A stretch of 33,712 nucleotides of DNA from Streptomyces phaeochromogenes (GTDB lineage Bacteria; Actinomycetota; Actinomycetes; Streptomycetales; Streptomycetaceae): contig NZ_LIQZ01000240.1 of the NCBI RefSeq assembly GCF_001418655.1, positions 1 to 33,712 on the forward strand. Reading direction: 5' to 3'. Shown piece after piece: positions 7,857 to 15,071 of the stretch. The notes below the pieces were generated by a model, which was not told the DNA's origin, did no database searches, and saw only the letters and a program-made list of their open reading frames with translations. Both the position numbers and the translations under genes were made by a program. The first letter of the stretch is position 1; each line of letters begins with the position of its first letter.

Positions 7857-7877
7857 TACGTAGATTCAATCTACGTA
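7857..7877. promoter_or_regulatory. Near-perfect 21-bp palindrome between convergent genes
   Basis: TACGTAGATT (7857-7866) and AATCTACGTA (7868-7877) are exact inverted repeats around a single C. A further GTAGAT lies at 7845-7850. The site is AT-rich against a GC-rich background and lies between the 3' ends of two convergent genes (7356-7802 and 7928-8350). It could be a protein binding site, or an 8-bp stem with a 5-base loop acting as a two-way terminator. Confidence 0.5.
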
Positions 7878-7927
7878 CTCGGATGTCGCCTCACCGGGTC
7901 CGGACAGGCTCTCTCTACGGGAACTCG

Positions 7928-8350
7928 TTACGTCCGGACCTGATCTCTCTGGTGTCGGCGTAGGCCCGGAGACGGCATCCCCGCGGACGACAGGCCCGGG
8001 GGCGGGGCGATGCCCAGCGCCGTGCGCGCCGCGCGGACGTGGTGCATGCCCTCCAGGGCGGTGCGCGTCACCACCGCGTACTCGGCGGGGGTGCGGGCGG
8101 TCGCCAGTTGTTGCCGGGCGGTGCGGTGGCGTTCGGCGGCGGCCGACAGTTCGCGGGCCGCGGTCCGGTCGGCACGCGCGCCGACGGTGAAGGCGGACAG
8201 GCTGCCGCCCAGCCGGACCACCCAGCGGTTGGCCTCGGCCTCCGCGTCCAGGTCGGACATGGCGCCCCCGCCGCTCGACCGCCGCTGTACGACGACCGCG
8301 GCCACCGCTCCGACGATCAACAGCAGTGCGAGCAGCACGGCGAATCCCAT
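7928..8350 (-). CDS. Small membrane-anchored protein of unknown function
   Basis: A 140-residue protein. Residues 2-22 form one hydrophobic helix (FAVLLALLLIVGAVAAVVV) followed by RR, so the rest should lie in the cytoplasm if it is an N-out anchor. Residues about 32-115 are alanine-rich and predicted helical, with regularly spaced Arg/Glu (RTAARELSAAAERHRTARQQ) and a conserved-looking segment LEGMHHVRAARTALGI. The C terminus is proline/glycine-rich. GGAGG sits five bases before the ATG at 8350. I do not recognise a named family. It stands alone, convergent to the ATPase gene; the 163 bp between it and the MFS gene hold nothing I can name. Confidence 0.75.
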   Translation of the reverse strand: MGFAVLLALLLIVGAVAAVVVQRRSSGGGAMSDLDAEAEANRWVVRLGGSLSAFTVGARADRTAARELSAAAERHRTARQQLATARTPAEYAVVTRTALEGMHHVRAARTALGIAPPPGLSSAGMPSPGLRRHQRDQVRT

Positions 8351-8513
8351 GATGTCCTCCGGTGGTCTCCTCCGGCACTTCCGGTCTCCTGCGGGAGGCT
8401 CTCATCCCGCACAGCCCATGAGACTCCCTGCCGCTGTGCGTCTCCGACGAGAATCCTGTGCGCCACCTGATCAGATGCCCACAAATTGCCGAACCATGGC
8501 CGCCGAGCGGATG

Positions 8514-9884
8514 TCAGCGAGCCTCGCCCGTCGCCACCTGCCCCTTCACCAGGGCAGGCTCACCCACATCGGAGCCCGAACCGGACCCCGACCCGGTCCC
8601 GGTACCGCCGCCGTTCCTGCGGATCAGAGCCACCCCGATCACCGCGAGGATGGAGGCCGCCGACAGCGTGTAGAGGCCGCCGTTCGTGCTGCCCGTCGAG
8701 TCCTTGAGGTAGCCGAAGAGGGTGGGGGAGACGAAACCGCCGAGGTTTCCGATGGAGTTGACCACCGCCAGACCCGGCGCCGCGATCTTGAGGTCGAGGC
8801 CCGACTGGGCCATCGGCCAGAACAGCGTGGCCGCGCACTTCCCGCCGACCGCGGCGAGCGTGATGGCGGCGAGCCCGAACCAGGGTGAGCCCAGGGTGGC
8901 GAGGTACGTACCCGTCGCCGACAGGACCAGGGCCGCGGCCAGATACGGGCGCCGGTCCCGGGCACGGTCGGTGAAGTGGGCCATCGAGTACATGGCGATC
9001 ACGGCACAGATCCACGGGATCGCCGACAGCAGCCCCACCTGGAAGGGCGAGAGGCCGCCGATGTCGTCGACCAGGCTCGGCAGCCAGAACGTGATCGCGT
9101 ACCCGGTGAGGGCCATCGCGAAGAAGACGGAGGTCAGCACGGCGACCTGCGGGTGCAGGATCAGCCTGATCCGCGACACCTTCGGCGCCCGGCTGCGGGC
9201 CTCCTCGTCACGGGCCACCGCCGCGCTCAGCGCGTCCTTCTCCTCCCGCGTGAGCCAGCGGGCGTCCTCGATACGGGAGACGAGGAAGAAACCGGCGACG
9301 ATCCCGACGACGATCGAGAAGGCGCCTTCGAGCGCGAACATCCAGCGCCAGCCGGCGAATCCGCCCGCCCCGTGCAGCTCCAGCAGGGCACCGGTGATCG
9401 GACCCGTCACGATGTACGCCGTCGCCGAGCCGCCCAGGAAGATCGCACTCGCCCGGCCGCGGCTGGAGTCCGGCAGCCACTGGGTGAAGTAGAGGAGCAC
9501 ACCGGGGAAGAAGCCGGCCTCCGCGACCCCGAGCAGGAAACGCAGGGCGTAGAACATCGTCACGTTGTGGATGAAGCACATCGCCACGATCACCGCGCCC
9601 CAGGTGATCATGATCCTGGTCAGCCAGACCCGGGCCCCGAAGCGCTCCAGGAGCATGTTGCTCGGCACCTCGAACAGGGCGTACCCGATGAAGAACAGGC
9701 CCGCGCCGAGACCGTACGCGGTGGCGCTCACCCCGACGTCGGCCCGCAGCTCGTCCTGGACGAATCCCACGTTCGTCCGGTCCATCTGATTGACCAGCAG
9801 CATCAGGACCAGGATGGGCAGCATGCGGCGCAGGAACTTGCTGACCGCACGACGCTCGGCATCCGGTATCGCGACTTCCGACAT
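8514..9884 (-). CDS. MFS transporter, anion:cation symporter (ACS) type
   Basis: A 456-residue, 12-helix permease. The N-terminal QMDRTNVGFV motif, the loop ERFGARVWLTRIMITWG, and the long cytoplasmic loop after helix 6 (DARWLTREEKDALSAAVARD) are typical of the ACS branch, which imports carboxylates such as phthalate, tartrate, glucarate or 4-hydroxyphenylacetate with protons. The C terminus is a Gly/Ser/Thr-rich tail. I start at ATG 9884, preceded by AAGGGAGA; an upstream in-frame start at 9908 would cover that site. It lies 3' of a secreted intradiol dioxygenase gene on the same strand but has its own promoter and operator-like palindrome, so it may be separately induced. An aromatic or sugar acid substrate is inference. 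Confidence 0.88.
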   Translation of the reverse strand: MSEVAIPDAERRAVSKFLRRMLPILVLMLLVNQMDRTNVGFVQDELRADVGVSATAYGLGAGLFFIGYALFEVPSNMLLERFGARVWLTRIMITWGAVIVAMCFIHNVTMFYALRFLLGVAEAGFFPGVLLYFTQWLPDSSRGRASAIFLGGSATAYIVTGPITGALLELHGAGGFAGWRWMFALEGAFSIVVGIVAGFFLVSRIEDARWLTREEKDALSAAVARDEEARSRAPKVSRIRLILHPQVAVLTSVFFAMALTGYAITFWLPSLVDDIGGLSPFQVGLLSAIPWICAVIAMYSMAHFTDRARDRRPYLAAALVLSATGTYLATLGSPWFGLAAITLAAVGGKCAATLFWPMAQSGLDLKIAAPGLAVVNSIGNLGGFVSPTLFGYLKDSTGSTNGGLYTLSAASILAVIGVALIRRNGGGTGTGSGSGSGSDVGEPALVKGQVATGEAR

Positions 9885-9908
9885 CGTTGTCTCCCTTAGG
9901 TCGCACAT

Positions 9909-9931
9909 GTACGTGAACCGCGATCACGTAC
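9909..9931. promoter_or_regulatory. Palindromic candidate operator of the MFS gene
   Basis: GTACGTGA (9909-9916) and TCACGTAC (9924-9931) are exact inverted repeats with a 7-bp centre. The 23-bp site lies 25 bp upstream of the MFS start codon and about 15 bp downstream of the proposed -10 box, a good place for a repressor. No regulator gene is adjacent, so the binder would be coded elsewhere. Confidence 0.55.
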
Positions 9932-9945
9932 GCGGGAACCTGGGG

Positions 9946-9975
9946 AACGTAGCGGAGGCAAAACTTCCGGGTCAA
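9946..9975 (-). promoter_or_regulatory. Putative promoter of the MFS gene
   Basis: On the minus strand TTGACC (9970-9975) and TACGTT (9946-9951) are 18 bp apart, a fair match to the housekeeping sigma consensus of Streptomyces. They stand 62 bp upstream of the MFS start and just upstream of the palindrome at 9909-9931. Confidence 0.5.
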
Positions 9976-10022
9976 TGGGTTGGACTTGAATCATGTATAT
10001 GAACGGATGCGGCAAGGGGGTG

Positions 10023-10051
10023 CGGGCCCGGGGTCCCACTCCCCGGGCCCG
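10023..10051 (-). terminator. Hairpin terminator after the dioxygenase gene
   Basis: CGGGCCCGGGG (10023-10033) pairs perfectly with CCCCGGGCCCG (10041-10051) across a 7-base loop, 31 bp beyond the dioxygenase stop. There is no U tract, as is common in Streptomyces. Confidence 0.75.
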
Positions 10052-10082
10052 CCCTGTGATCAGCTCGCCTCGCCGAAGCGGA

Positions 10083-11066
10083 CTACGAGGCCGAGGCGGA
10101 GGCGGACGTGGTCGCCGAGGCGCCCGGCTGCACCGCGTCGTCCGTGCCCTCGTGGGTCGCGTCCGGGTCGACGCCCATGGTGATGGTGCCGAGGACGCCC
10201 TTCGCGATGCCGTTCTTCTTGTACTTGAGCTTGAGGAGACCACCGGCCGTGCCGGACTGGTCGTAGATGGTGTCCTCGGTGAGCGTCGTACGCTCGGTCG
10301 TCGACGTGGAGTACGGCTCGACCTCCGCCGAGGCGAGCACCGACTCCTCGTCGAAGAAGAACTGGCCGGTGTGGCAGGTGTTCCCGCCCTCGTAGCCGGC
10401 GTCCGTCCAGGTGCCGCTGACGTGCACCTTGGTGTGGATGTGGACGCAGCGGCCCCGGTACCAGCCCGGGAAGACCGTCTTGAACGTGACGAAGCCCTGC
10501 TTGTCCGTCTTCCACGTGCCGCGCAGGTAGCGCTTGTCGTCGGTCGGCTCCTCGTGGCCGCCACCGCCGCCGCCCGCGGGCGGGGAGCCGGTCGGCGTGC
10601 CGGACGGAACGTCGGTCGGCGTTCCGCTGGGCGGGGTGCCGCCACCGCCGCCGCCGGAGGAGAGGTCCTCGTACCCGGAGTACAGGCCCAACGCGTCACA
10701 GTGCCAGATGTCGACGGCGGCGTTTCTGATGGGCTTGCAGGTCTCGTTGTCGATCACCTTGAGGCGCAGGGTCAGCGGGATGCCCTCCCGGTCCTCGGTG
10801 ATGTCCTGGCGAAGCTTGTCCGCGTCGATGTAGTACGGGCCCTCGGTGGTCTCCGACGTGAGCTTGTAGCACGTCTCCGAGGAGGTGGAGGAGGCGGTCG
10901 GCGAGGCGCCCTTCTTCGTCTGGCCGGCGTTCGCGGTCGCGGCGATCGTGCCGCCCACGCCCACCGCGGCGACCGCCGCGCCACCTGCCACGACGACCTT
11001 GCGACGCGTCACGTTCCGCTTGTGTTTCGGACCCTGGGCTGTTTGATTTCCTTGGATTCCCGTCAT
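10083..11066 (-). CDS. Secreted intradiol ring-cleavage dioxygenase (Tat signal)
   Basis: A 327-residue protein. The N terminus has a twin-arginine signal (TRRKVVVAGG at 20-29, then an Ala/Gly-rich hydrophobic stretch and ATANA). The catalytic domain begins at TTEGPYYID (73-81). Ferric iron ligands by family alignment are Tyr129 (GLYSGY), Tyr203 (PGWYRGR), His209 and His211 (VHIHTKVH). It should cleave catechol-type rings between the hydroxyls outside the cytoplasm or on the cell wall. A Gly/Pro/Thr-rich insert of about 42 residues (136-177) splits the domain, longer than in most relatives. The C terminus is Ala/Ser/Thr-rich. The start at 11066 has no clear ribosome site, so a GTG near residue 19 is possible. 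Substrate unknown. Confidence 0.85.
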   Translation of the reverse strand: MTGIQGNQTAQGPKHKRNVTRRKVVVAGGAAVAAVGVGGTIAATANAGQTKKGASPTASSTSSETCYKLTSETTEGPYYIDADKLRQDITEDREGIPLTLRLKVIDNETCKPIRNAAVDIWHCDALGLYSGYEDLSSGGGGGGTPPSGTPTDVPSGTPTGSPPAGGGGGGHEEPTDDKRYLRGTWKTDKQGFVTFKTVFPGWYRGRCVHIHTKVHVSGTWTDAGYEGGNTCHTGQFFFDEESVLASAEVEPYSTSTTERTTLTEDTIYDQSGTAGGLLKLKYKKNGIAKGVLGTITMGVDPDATHEGTDDAVQPGASATTSASASAS

Positions 11067-11163
11067 GGACAGGGAAGTTAGGTAAGAAGACTGTCAGGGA
11101 CGTGGGCACGGACTGTGGGTTGCTGTGTCCATGAAGAACGTGGCGCGAATCGATCGCATACGT

Positions 11164-11226
11164 ACCTCTCACGACCGTGGCCCTACCTCTCGCAACCGTG
11201 GCCCTGCGACTCACGACCGGAGCCCC
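11164..11226. repeat. 21-bp tandem repeat, about three units
   Basis: Units at 11164-11184 and 11185-11205 differ at two positions (core CGACCGTGGCCCT / CAACCGTGGCCCT); a third degenerate unit follows to 11226. They lie between the JmjC gene 3' end and the dioxygenase start. No coding potential is seen in the 165-bp gap 11067-11231. Confidence 0.6.
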
Positions 11227-11231
11227 GCTGC

Positions 11232-12188
11232 TCAGCGGCTGCCGCGGGTCTCGGCCGCGCGGCGCGACAGGTCACGGACAAGGGCGGCCCGGTCCACGCG
11301 TCCGAGCGCTTCGGCGAGCCGGGTCAGGAGCTCGTCGGCCGTCTCCTCCCGCTCGGCTCCGGTCCCCGACAGGGTCGCGTGGTCCGGGATGCGCGCGAGA
11401 CAGGCGCGTACGGCCAGTTCGACCGTGTCCCGCAGTCGGGGCTCCCTGATCGCGACGGTGACGTGCACGGACTCCGTGTCGAGGGTGCGGGTGTGGTGGG
11501 CGATGCCCTCGGGCAGATACAGCACCTGGCCGGGCCGCAGGTCGACGGTCCGGGCGCTCGCCAGGTCCTCGACGTATCCGGGGCTCCAGTCGGCCGCGTC
11601 GCGCGGGGTGTCGTACAGATACCAGCGCTTGGTCCCGGAGATCTGCACCACGAACAGGTGGCCGTCGTCGCGGTGGACGCGCAGGCCGTCCTCCCCCGCC
11701 CGCGTCCAGAACGCCACGGCCCCGGCTTTGGCCGAGAACAGCTGTGCCAGGCGACGGCACAGCAGCTGGGCAGGTCGGTGCCACTCGTGCAGGTTCTGCA
11801 CGACCACGGTGGCCCCGGCCGCCAGCTGGAAGCGGACCTTGGCCCCGTCCACGTAGCCGGCCCGGGGGTCGCCGGACACGTGCATGACCCTGGTCAGCGC
11901 CTCGGGCGGCACCGGGGTGCCGCCGCGCATCGCGTTCAGCACCGGATAGTGGAGCAGGCTGCAGTCCAGCCAGTCCTCCAGGTCCTGCCGGGACACGATC
12001 GCGGCGACCTCCTGCGCGGCGTCGAAGACTGCGTGCGCCTCACCCCAGGGCAGGTCGTCGGCGGTACGGGGGTCACGGCAGAGCAGTCGGAGCCCGTCCC
12101 GCGGGCCGGTGGTGGGCCTGGCCACTGGGCCGGTCGCCGTCGCCGCCGGGCCGGTCGCCGTCCCGCTCGCTGCCTCGGTCGTCGTCAT
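11232..12188 (-). CDS. JmjC / cupin Fe(II)-2-oxoglutarate dioxygenase
   Basis: A 318-residue protein of the JmjC type resembling the ribosomal oxygenase (MINA53/NO66, cupin_4) branch. Metal ligands are His172 and Asp174 (LRVHRDDGH) and a distal His231 or 232 (LPEGIAHHT); Lys187 (GTKRWYLY) fits the 2-oxoglutarate site. The middle segment GATVVVQNLHEWH is a family feature and a helical C-terminal domain follows. It would hydroxylate a protein or peptide side chain. It is the last gene of the RiPP operon, so the precursor peptide is the likely target. An ideal GAGGAGG precedes the ATG at 12188, yet this start lies 116 bp inside the preceding gene. The first 30 residues are Ala/Thr/Gly/Pro filler. 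Confidence 0.85.
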   Translation of the reverse strand: MTTTEAASGTATGPAATATGPVARPTTGPRDGLRLLCRDPRTADDLPWGEAHAVFDAAQEVAAIVSRQDLEDWLDCSLLHYPVLNAMRGGTPVPPEALTRVMHVSGDPRAGYVDGAKVRFQLAAGATVVVQNLHEWHRPAQLLCRRLAQLFSAKAGAVAFWTRAGEDGLRVHRDDGHLFVVQISGTKRWYLYDTPRDAADWSPGYVEDLASARTVDLRPGQVLYLPEGIAHHTRTLDTESVHVTVAIREPRLRDTVELAVRACLARIPDHATLSGTGAEREETADELLTRLAEALGRVDRAALVRDLSRRAAETRGSR

Positions 12189-13659
12189 CGGGCCTCCTCA
12201 TGGGGTCGGGGACGTGCGGTGCGTGCGGGTTCTTGCAGGTACGTGCGGGTGCGTGCGGTGGTGTCGGCCCGGGAAGCCGCAGCGCGTCCAGGAATCCCGC
12301 GGCGGATCCTGCCGGGCCGGTTCGGGCCAGCGCGCTCCGGAGCAGCGCCCAGGCCTCGTCCCGGTCCACCCAGCTATCGCCCCCACCACAGCTGTTGCCG
12401 TCGCTGTCGCTGCCGCCGTCGCCATCGCCGAAACGGGCGTCGAGTTCGGCGCGGACGGTGTCCCGCCAGGCGTAACCCGCGAGGTATGAGCGCCAGTGCA
12501 GGACGCGGGTCTGCCGCAGCAGGAGGAGCTCAGGAGCCCACTGCAGTCCTGTGCCGGCTGCCACGGCCGACGCGGCCTCCAGCGCCTGGGCCGACGTACG
12601 GCAGCCCGCGAGGTCCGTGTCGAGCGCCAGGTCTGCCGCCATCAGGCCGCGGCTGAAGCGCTCCTCCTCGGCGTAGAAACGGGCGAGGACCGCGGCGGTC
12701 GCCTCGTCGATCCCCAGCCGGGCGAGGAACGCGGTCGATCCCGCCAGGTGCTCCAGCAGCAGGGCCCAGCCCTCCGACCGCAGCGGATCGAACGTCCACC
12801 GTTCGACGAGCGGGGCGTCGGCCGGACGCAGCGCGTGCTCGGCGAGATGGGCCAGCTCGTGCTGCAGGTACTGGACCGTCACCGGAGTGACCGCGGTCGG
12901 CAGGGACAGCAGCGAGGAACCGGGCAGCCGTACGGGCATCACCATGGACGGGGTGTTCGGGCGCCGCAACACCTTCACCTGGTGGGCCGGCGGCAGCAGT
13001 CCGCGCCGCCGCGCCTGACCGACGAGCAGGGTGATCAGCTCGTTGAGCGGGGGCAACGGAGGCAGCGCCTCGCTGGACGCACCGCCGGGCACCCCGCCCG
13101 ACAGCCCGAGCACGCCCTTGCCGAGCAGCAGCCAGCGCCAGTTGTACTCGGCTGTCGCGCTGCCACGCAGTCCGGCCGGGCGGGCCCAGGCGGCGGCGAT
13201 CTCCGACAGGTCCCGCACCGGCGCCGTCACCTCGGCGAGCCGCCGTACGGAGTCGTGCGGCAGCGGGAGCGCCGACTCCCCGCACCACCAGGGGAGTTCA
13301 CCTGCGGCCCGGCGCCGCTCGGCCAGCCACCGCCAGACCTCGTCGGTCAGCTCGCGGGCCTCGGCGCACCAGATCCCGTACGAGGCCCGTCGGCCGTCCT
13401 CGTCCGCCTCCAGGTCGAGTACGGACACGGGGGCGGGCACGGGAGCCGTCTCGCCCAGGAGCTCGGCGACGAACCGGGAAAGACCAAGGTCGGCCAGCTC
13501 ACCGGCGGCCTGCCGGGCACGCCGGGCCGCCGGTACCGGGTCGCGGCCGGCGAGCCCGGCGCGCTCCAGCTGGAGGTCCGCGAGCAGGTCCTCGACGTAT
13601 ACGACATGTGCGGCATCGGGTACGCCGGGGTGTACTGCGTCGGGTACTGCGGCGGTCAT
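12073..13659 (-). CDS. HExxH...E gluzincin-like protein of a RiPP operon
   Basis: A 528-residue soluble protein. His267, Glu268 and His271 form HELAH, and Glu296 in SEGWALLLEHL is placed as the third zinc ligand. The EGWAL motif and the later segment RGLMAADLALDTDLAG resemble DUF885/M32-type metallopeptidases, although the usual HE..PGH spacing is not kept. It could remove the leader peptide. The alternative is a 2-oxoglutarate HExxH peptide beta-hydroxylase, but the DPRP motif I associate with those is absent. The start at 13659 has GGAGG upstream and overlaps the MFS stop by 4 bases. The C-terminal 75 residues are low-complexity and run 116 bp into the JmjC gene; a frameshift in the repeats near 12211-12270 may have altered the true end. 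Confidence 0.75.
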   Translation of the reverse strand: MTAAVPDAVHPGVPDAAHVVYVEDLLADLQLERAGLAGRDPVPAARRARQAAGELADLGLSRFVAELLGETAPVPAPVSVLDLEADEDGRRASYGIWCAEARELTDEVWRWLAERRRAAGELPWWCGESALPLPHDSVRRLAEVTAPVRDLSEIAAAWARPAGLRGSATAEYNWRWLLLGKGVLGLSGGVPGGASSEALPPLPPLNELITLLVGQARRRGLLPPAHQVKVLRRPNTPSMVMPVRLPGSSLLSLPTAVTPVTVQYLQHELAHLAEHALRPADAPLVERWTFDPLRSEGWALLLEHLAGSTAFLARLGIDEATAAVLARFYAEEERFSRGLMAADLALDTDLAGCRTSAQALEAASAVAAGTGLQWAPELLLLRQTRVLHWRSYLAGYAWRDTVRAELDARFGDGDGGSDSDGNSCGGGDSWVDRDEAWALLRSALARTGPAGSAAGFLDALRLPGPTPPHAPARTCKNPHAPHVPDPMRRPDDDDRGSERDGDRPGGDGDRPSGQAHHRPAGRAPTALP

Positions 13660-15071
13660 GGCGCGCGCACCTCCTGGGGCCCGGTCGATCCGGTCGTAGA
13701 GGTGGTGGTCGGTGCCGTCCCCGGGCGTACGGCCAGGGAGGCCACCCACAGGCCCGCGATGCCGAACCCGGCGGCGGCGAGCGGCCAGGCCAGGGCGGTG
13801 CTGCCGAGGTCGCCGACGGCCAGTCCGGTCAGGATCAGGCCGCCGCCGGTGAACAGGCTGTTGAACAGTGAGGCCACGGACAGGACGGTGGCGCGGTGGC
13901 CGCTGTCGATCCGTTCGTTCATGGCCGCCCGCACACCGGGCATGCACAGGCCGAACGCCGTGGAAAAGCACACGTAGCAGACGATCGAGAGGGCCGGTTC
14001 CTTCACGGCGGCGGCGCAGACGAGTGCGAGGGCGCCGGCCGTGGACGCGGTGACGATGACCGTTCGGCGCGCGGACGCCCGGCGTTTCTGCAGGCTCAGG
14101 GTCCAGCCGAGGAGCGGGATCTCCAGCAGCGAGCCGACGCTGCGCATCGCGCCGAGCACCAGCAGGTTTCCGCCGACGAGTCCCTCGTACACGACCGTCC
14201 ACTGCACGCCGGGGATGCCCCGGAACAGCCACAGGAGTGCGGCGGCGACGATCAGGGCGATCAGCACCTTGTCGCCCCGCAGAGTGAGGCGGGTCCCGGT
14301 CATGACCTCGCCGAACGACTCCCGCAGCCGTGGCGCGAAGGCTTCCCGGCGACCCGGGGCGGCCGGGGGACGGTCCGGATCCGGGGGGCCGTCCGGATCC
14401 GGGCGCCCGGTCATGAGCCGCAGGGACAGTACGGCCGCCAGTGCACAGGTCAGGCCCGCGACGATCTGGGGCAGGGCGAGGTCGAGCGTGCCCAGTGCGG
14501 CGCCGGTCAGGGTGCCGAGGACCAGGCCGGCGTTCTCGGCGATCTTTCCCTGGGCGAAGAGCCGGTCGAGGCCGCGCGGGTCCTTGGCCCCGGTCTCGTC
14601 GGCCCCGGTCTCGTCCACGGCCCAGGCCTCCAGGGCGCCGGACGCGAAGGTGCCGCCCAGCGCGGAGAGCAGGACTCCGGCGGCAGCGACGTACACACTG
14701 CCGCTGAAGAACAGGGCGCTGTAGCCGATCGCGCGCAGGACGAAGCTGATCGCGACCGAGGCGCGCCGGCCGAGCAGGTCGGCCAGGACGCCGGTGGGGA
14801 TCTCGGAGACCCCTTCGACGATCCACACCGCGGCGATCAGGGCGAAGACCGCGCCCGATCCCATGCCCAGCGACTGCAGCAGCAGGACGGACGTGACGGT
14901 GAGGAGCATGTCGGCGAAGTAGTCGAGACCGGAGACCAGGAGATAGCCGCGGCGGACGCGGGTGACGTGACTGACGAGGCCGACATGACTGGCTCGGTCC
15001 TGGTCGGCGGAACCCGGCGGACCGGGGCTCGTGCTCTCGTTCTCCGGGCCGCGAGAGGTCCCAGAGGTCAC
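13656..15071 (-). CDS. MFS transporter, probable peptide exporter of the RiPP operon
   Basis: A 471-residue protein with about 12 hydrophobic segments. The loop 2-3 motif GVLADLLGRRASV matches the MFS signature GxLaDrxGRR. The first 30 residues are a hydrophilic Ser/Pro/Gly-rich stretch. Between helices 6 and 7 lies a proline-rich loop (PDPDGPPDPDRPPAAPGRRE). The GTG at 15071 overlaps the stop of the preceding gene as GTGA, so translation is coupled; a longer upstream reading has no ribosome site. As the only transporter in the operon it probably exports the mature peptide and may give self-protection. Substrate is inferred from context only. Confidence 0.85.
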   Translation of the reverse strand: MTSGTSRGPENESTSPGPPGSADQDRASHVGLVSHVTRVRRGYLLVSGLDYFADMLLTVTSVLLLQSLGMGSGAVFALIAAVWIVEGVSEIPTGVLADLLGRRASVAISFVLRAIGYSALFFSGSVYVAAAGVLLSALGGTFASGALEAWAVDETGADETGAKDPRGLDRLFAQGKIAENAGLVLGTLTGAALGTLDLALPQIVAGLTCALAAVLSLRLMTGRPDPDGPPDPDRPPAAPGRREAFAPRLRESFGEVMTGTRLTLRGDKVLIALIVAAALLWLFRGIPGVQWTVVYEGLVGGNLLVLGAMRSVGSLLEIPLLGWTLSLQKRRASARRTVIVTASTAGALALVCAAAVKEPALSIVCYVCFSTAFGLCMPGVRAAMNERIDSGHRATVLSVASLFNSLFTGGGLILTGLAVGDLGSTALAWPLAAAGFGIAGLWVASLAVRPGTAPTTTSTTGSTGPQEVRAP

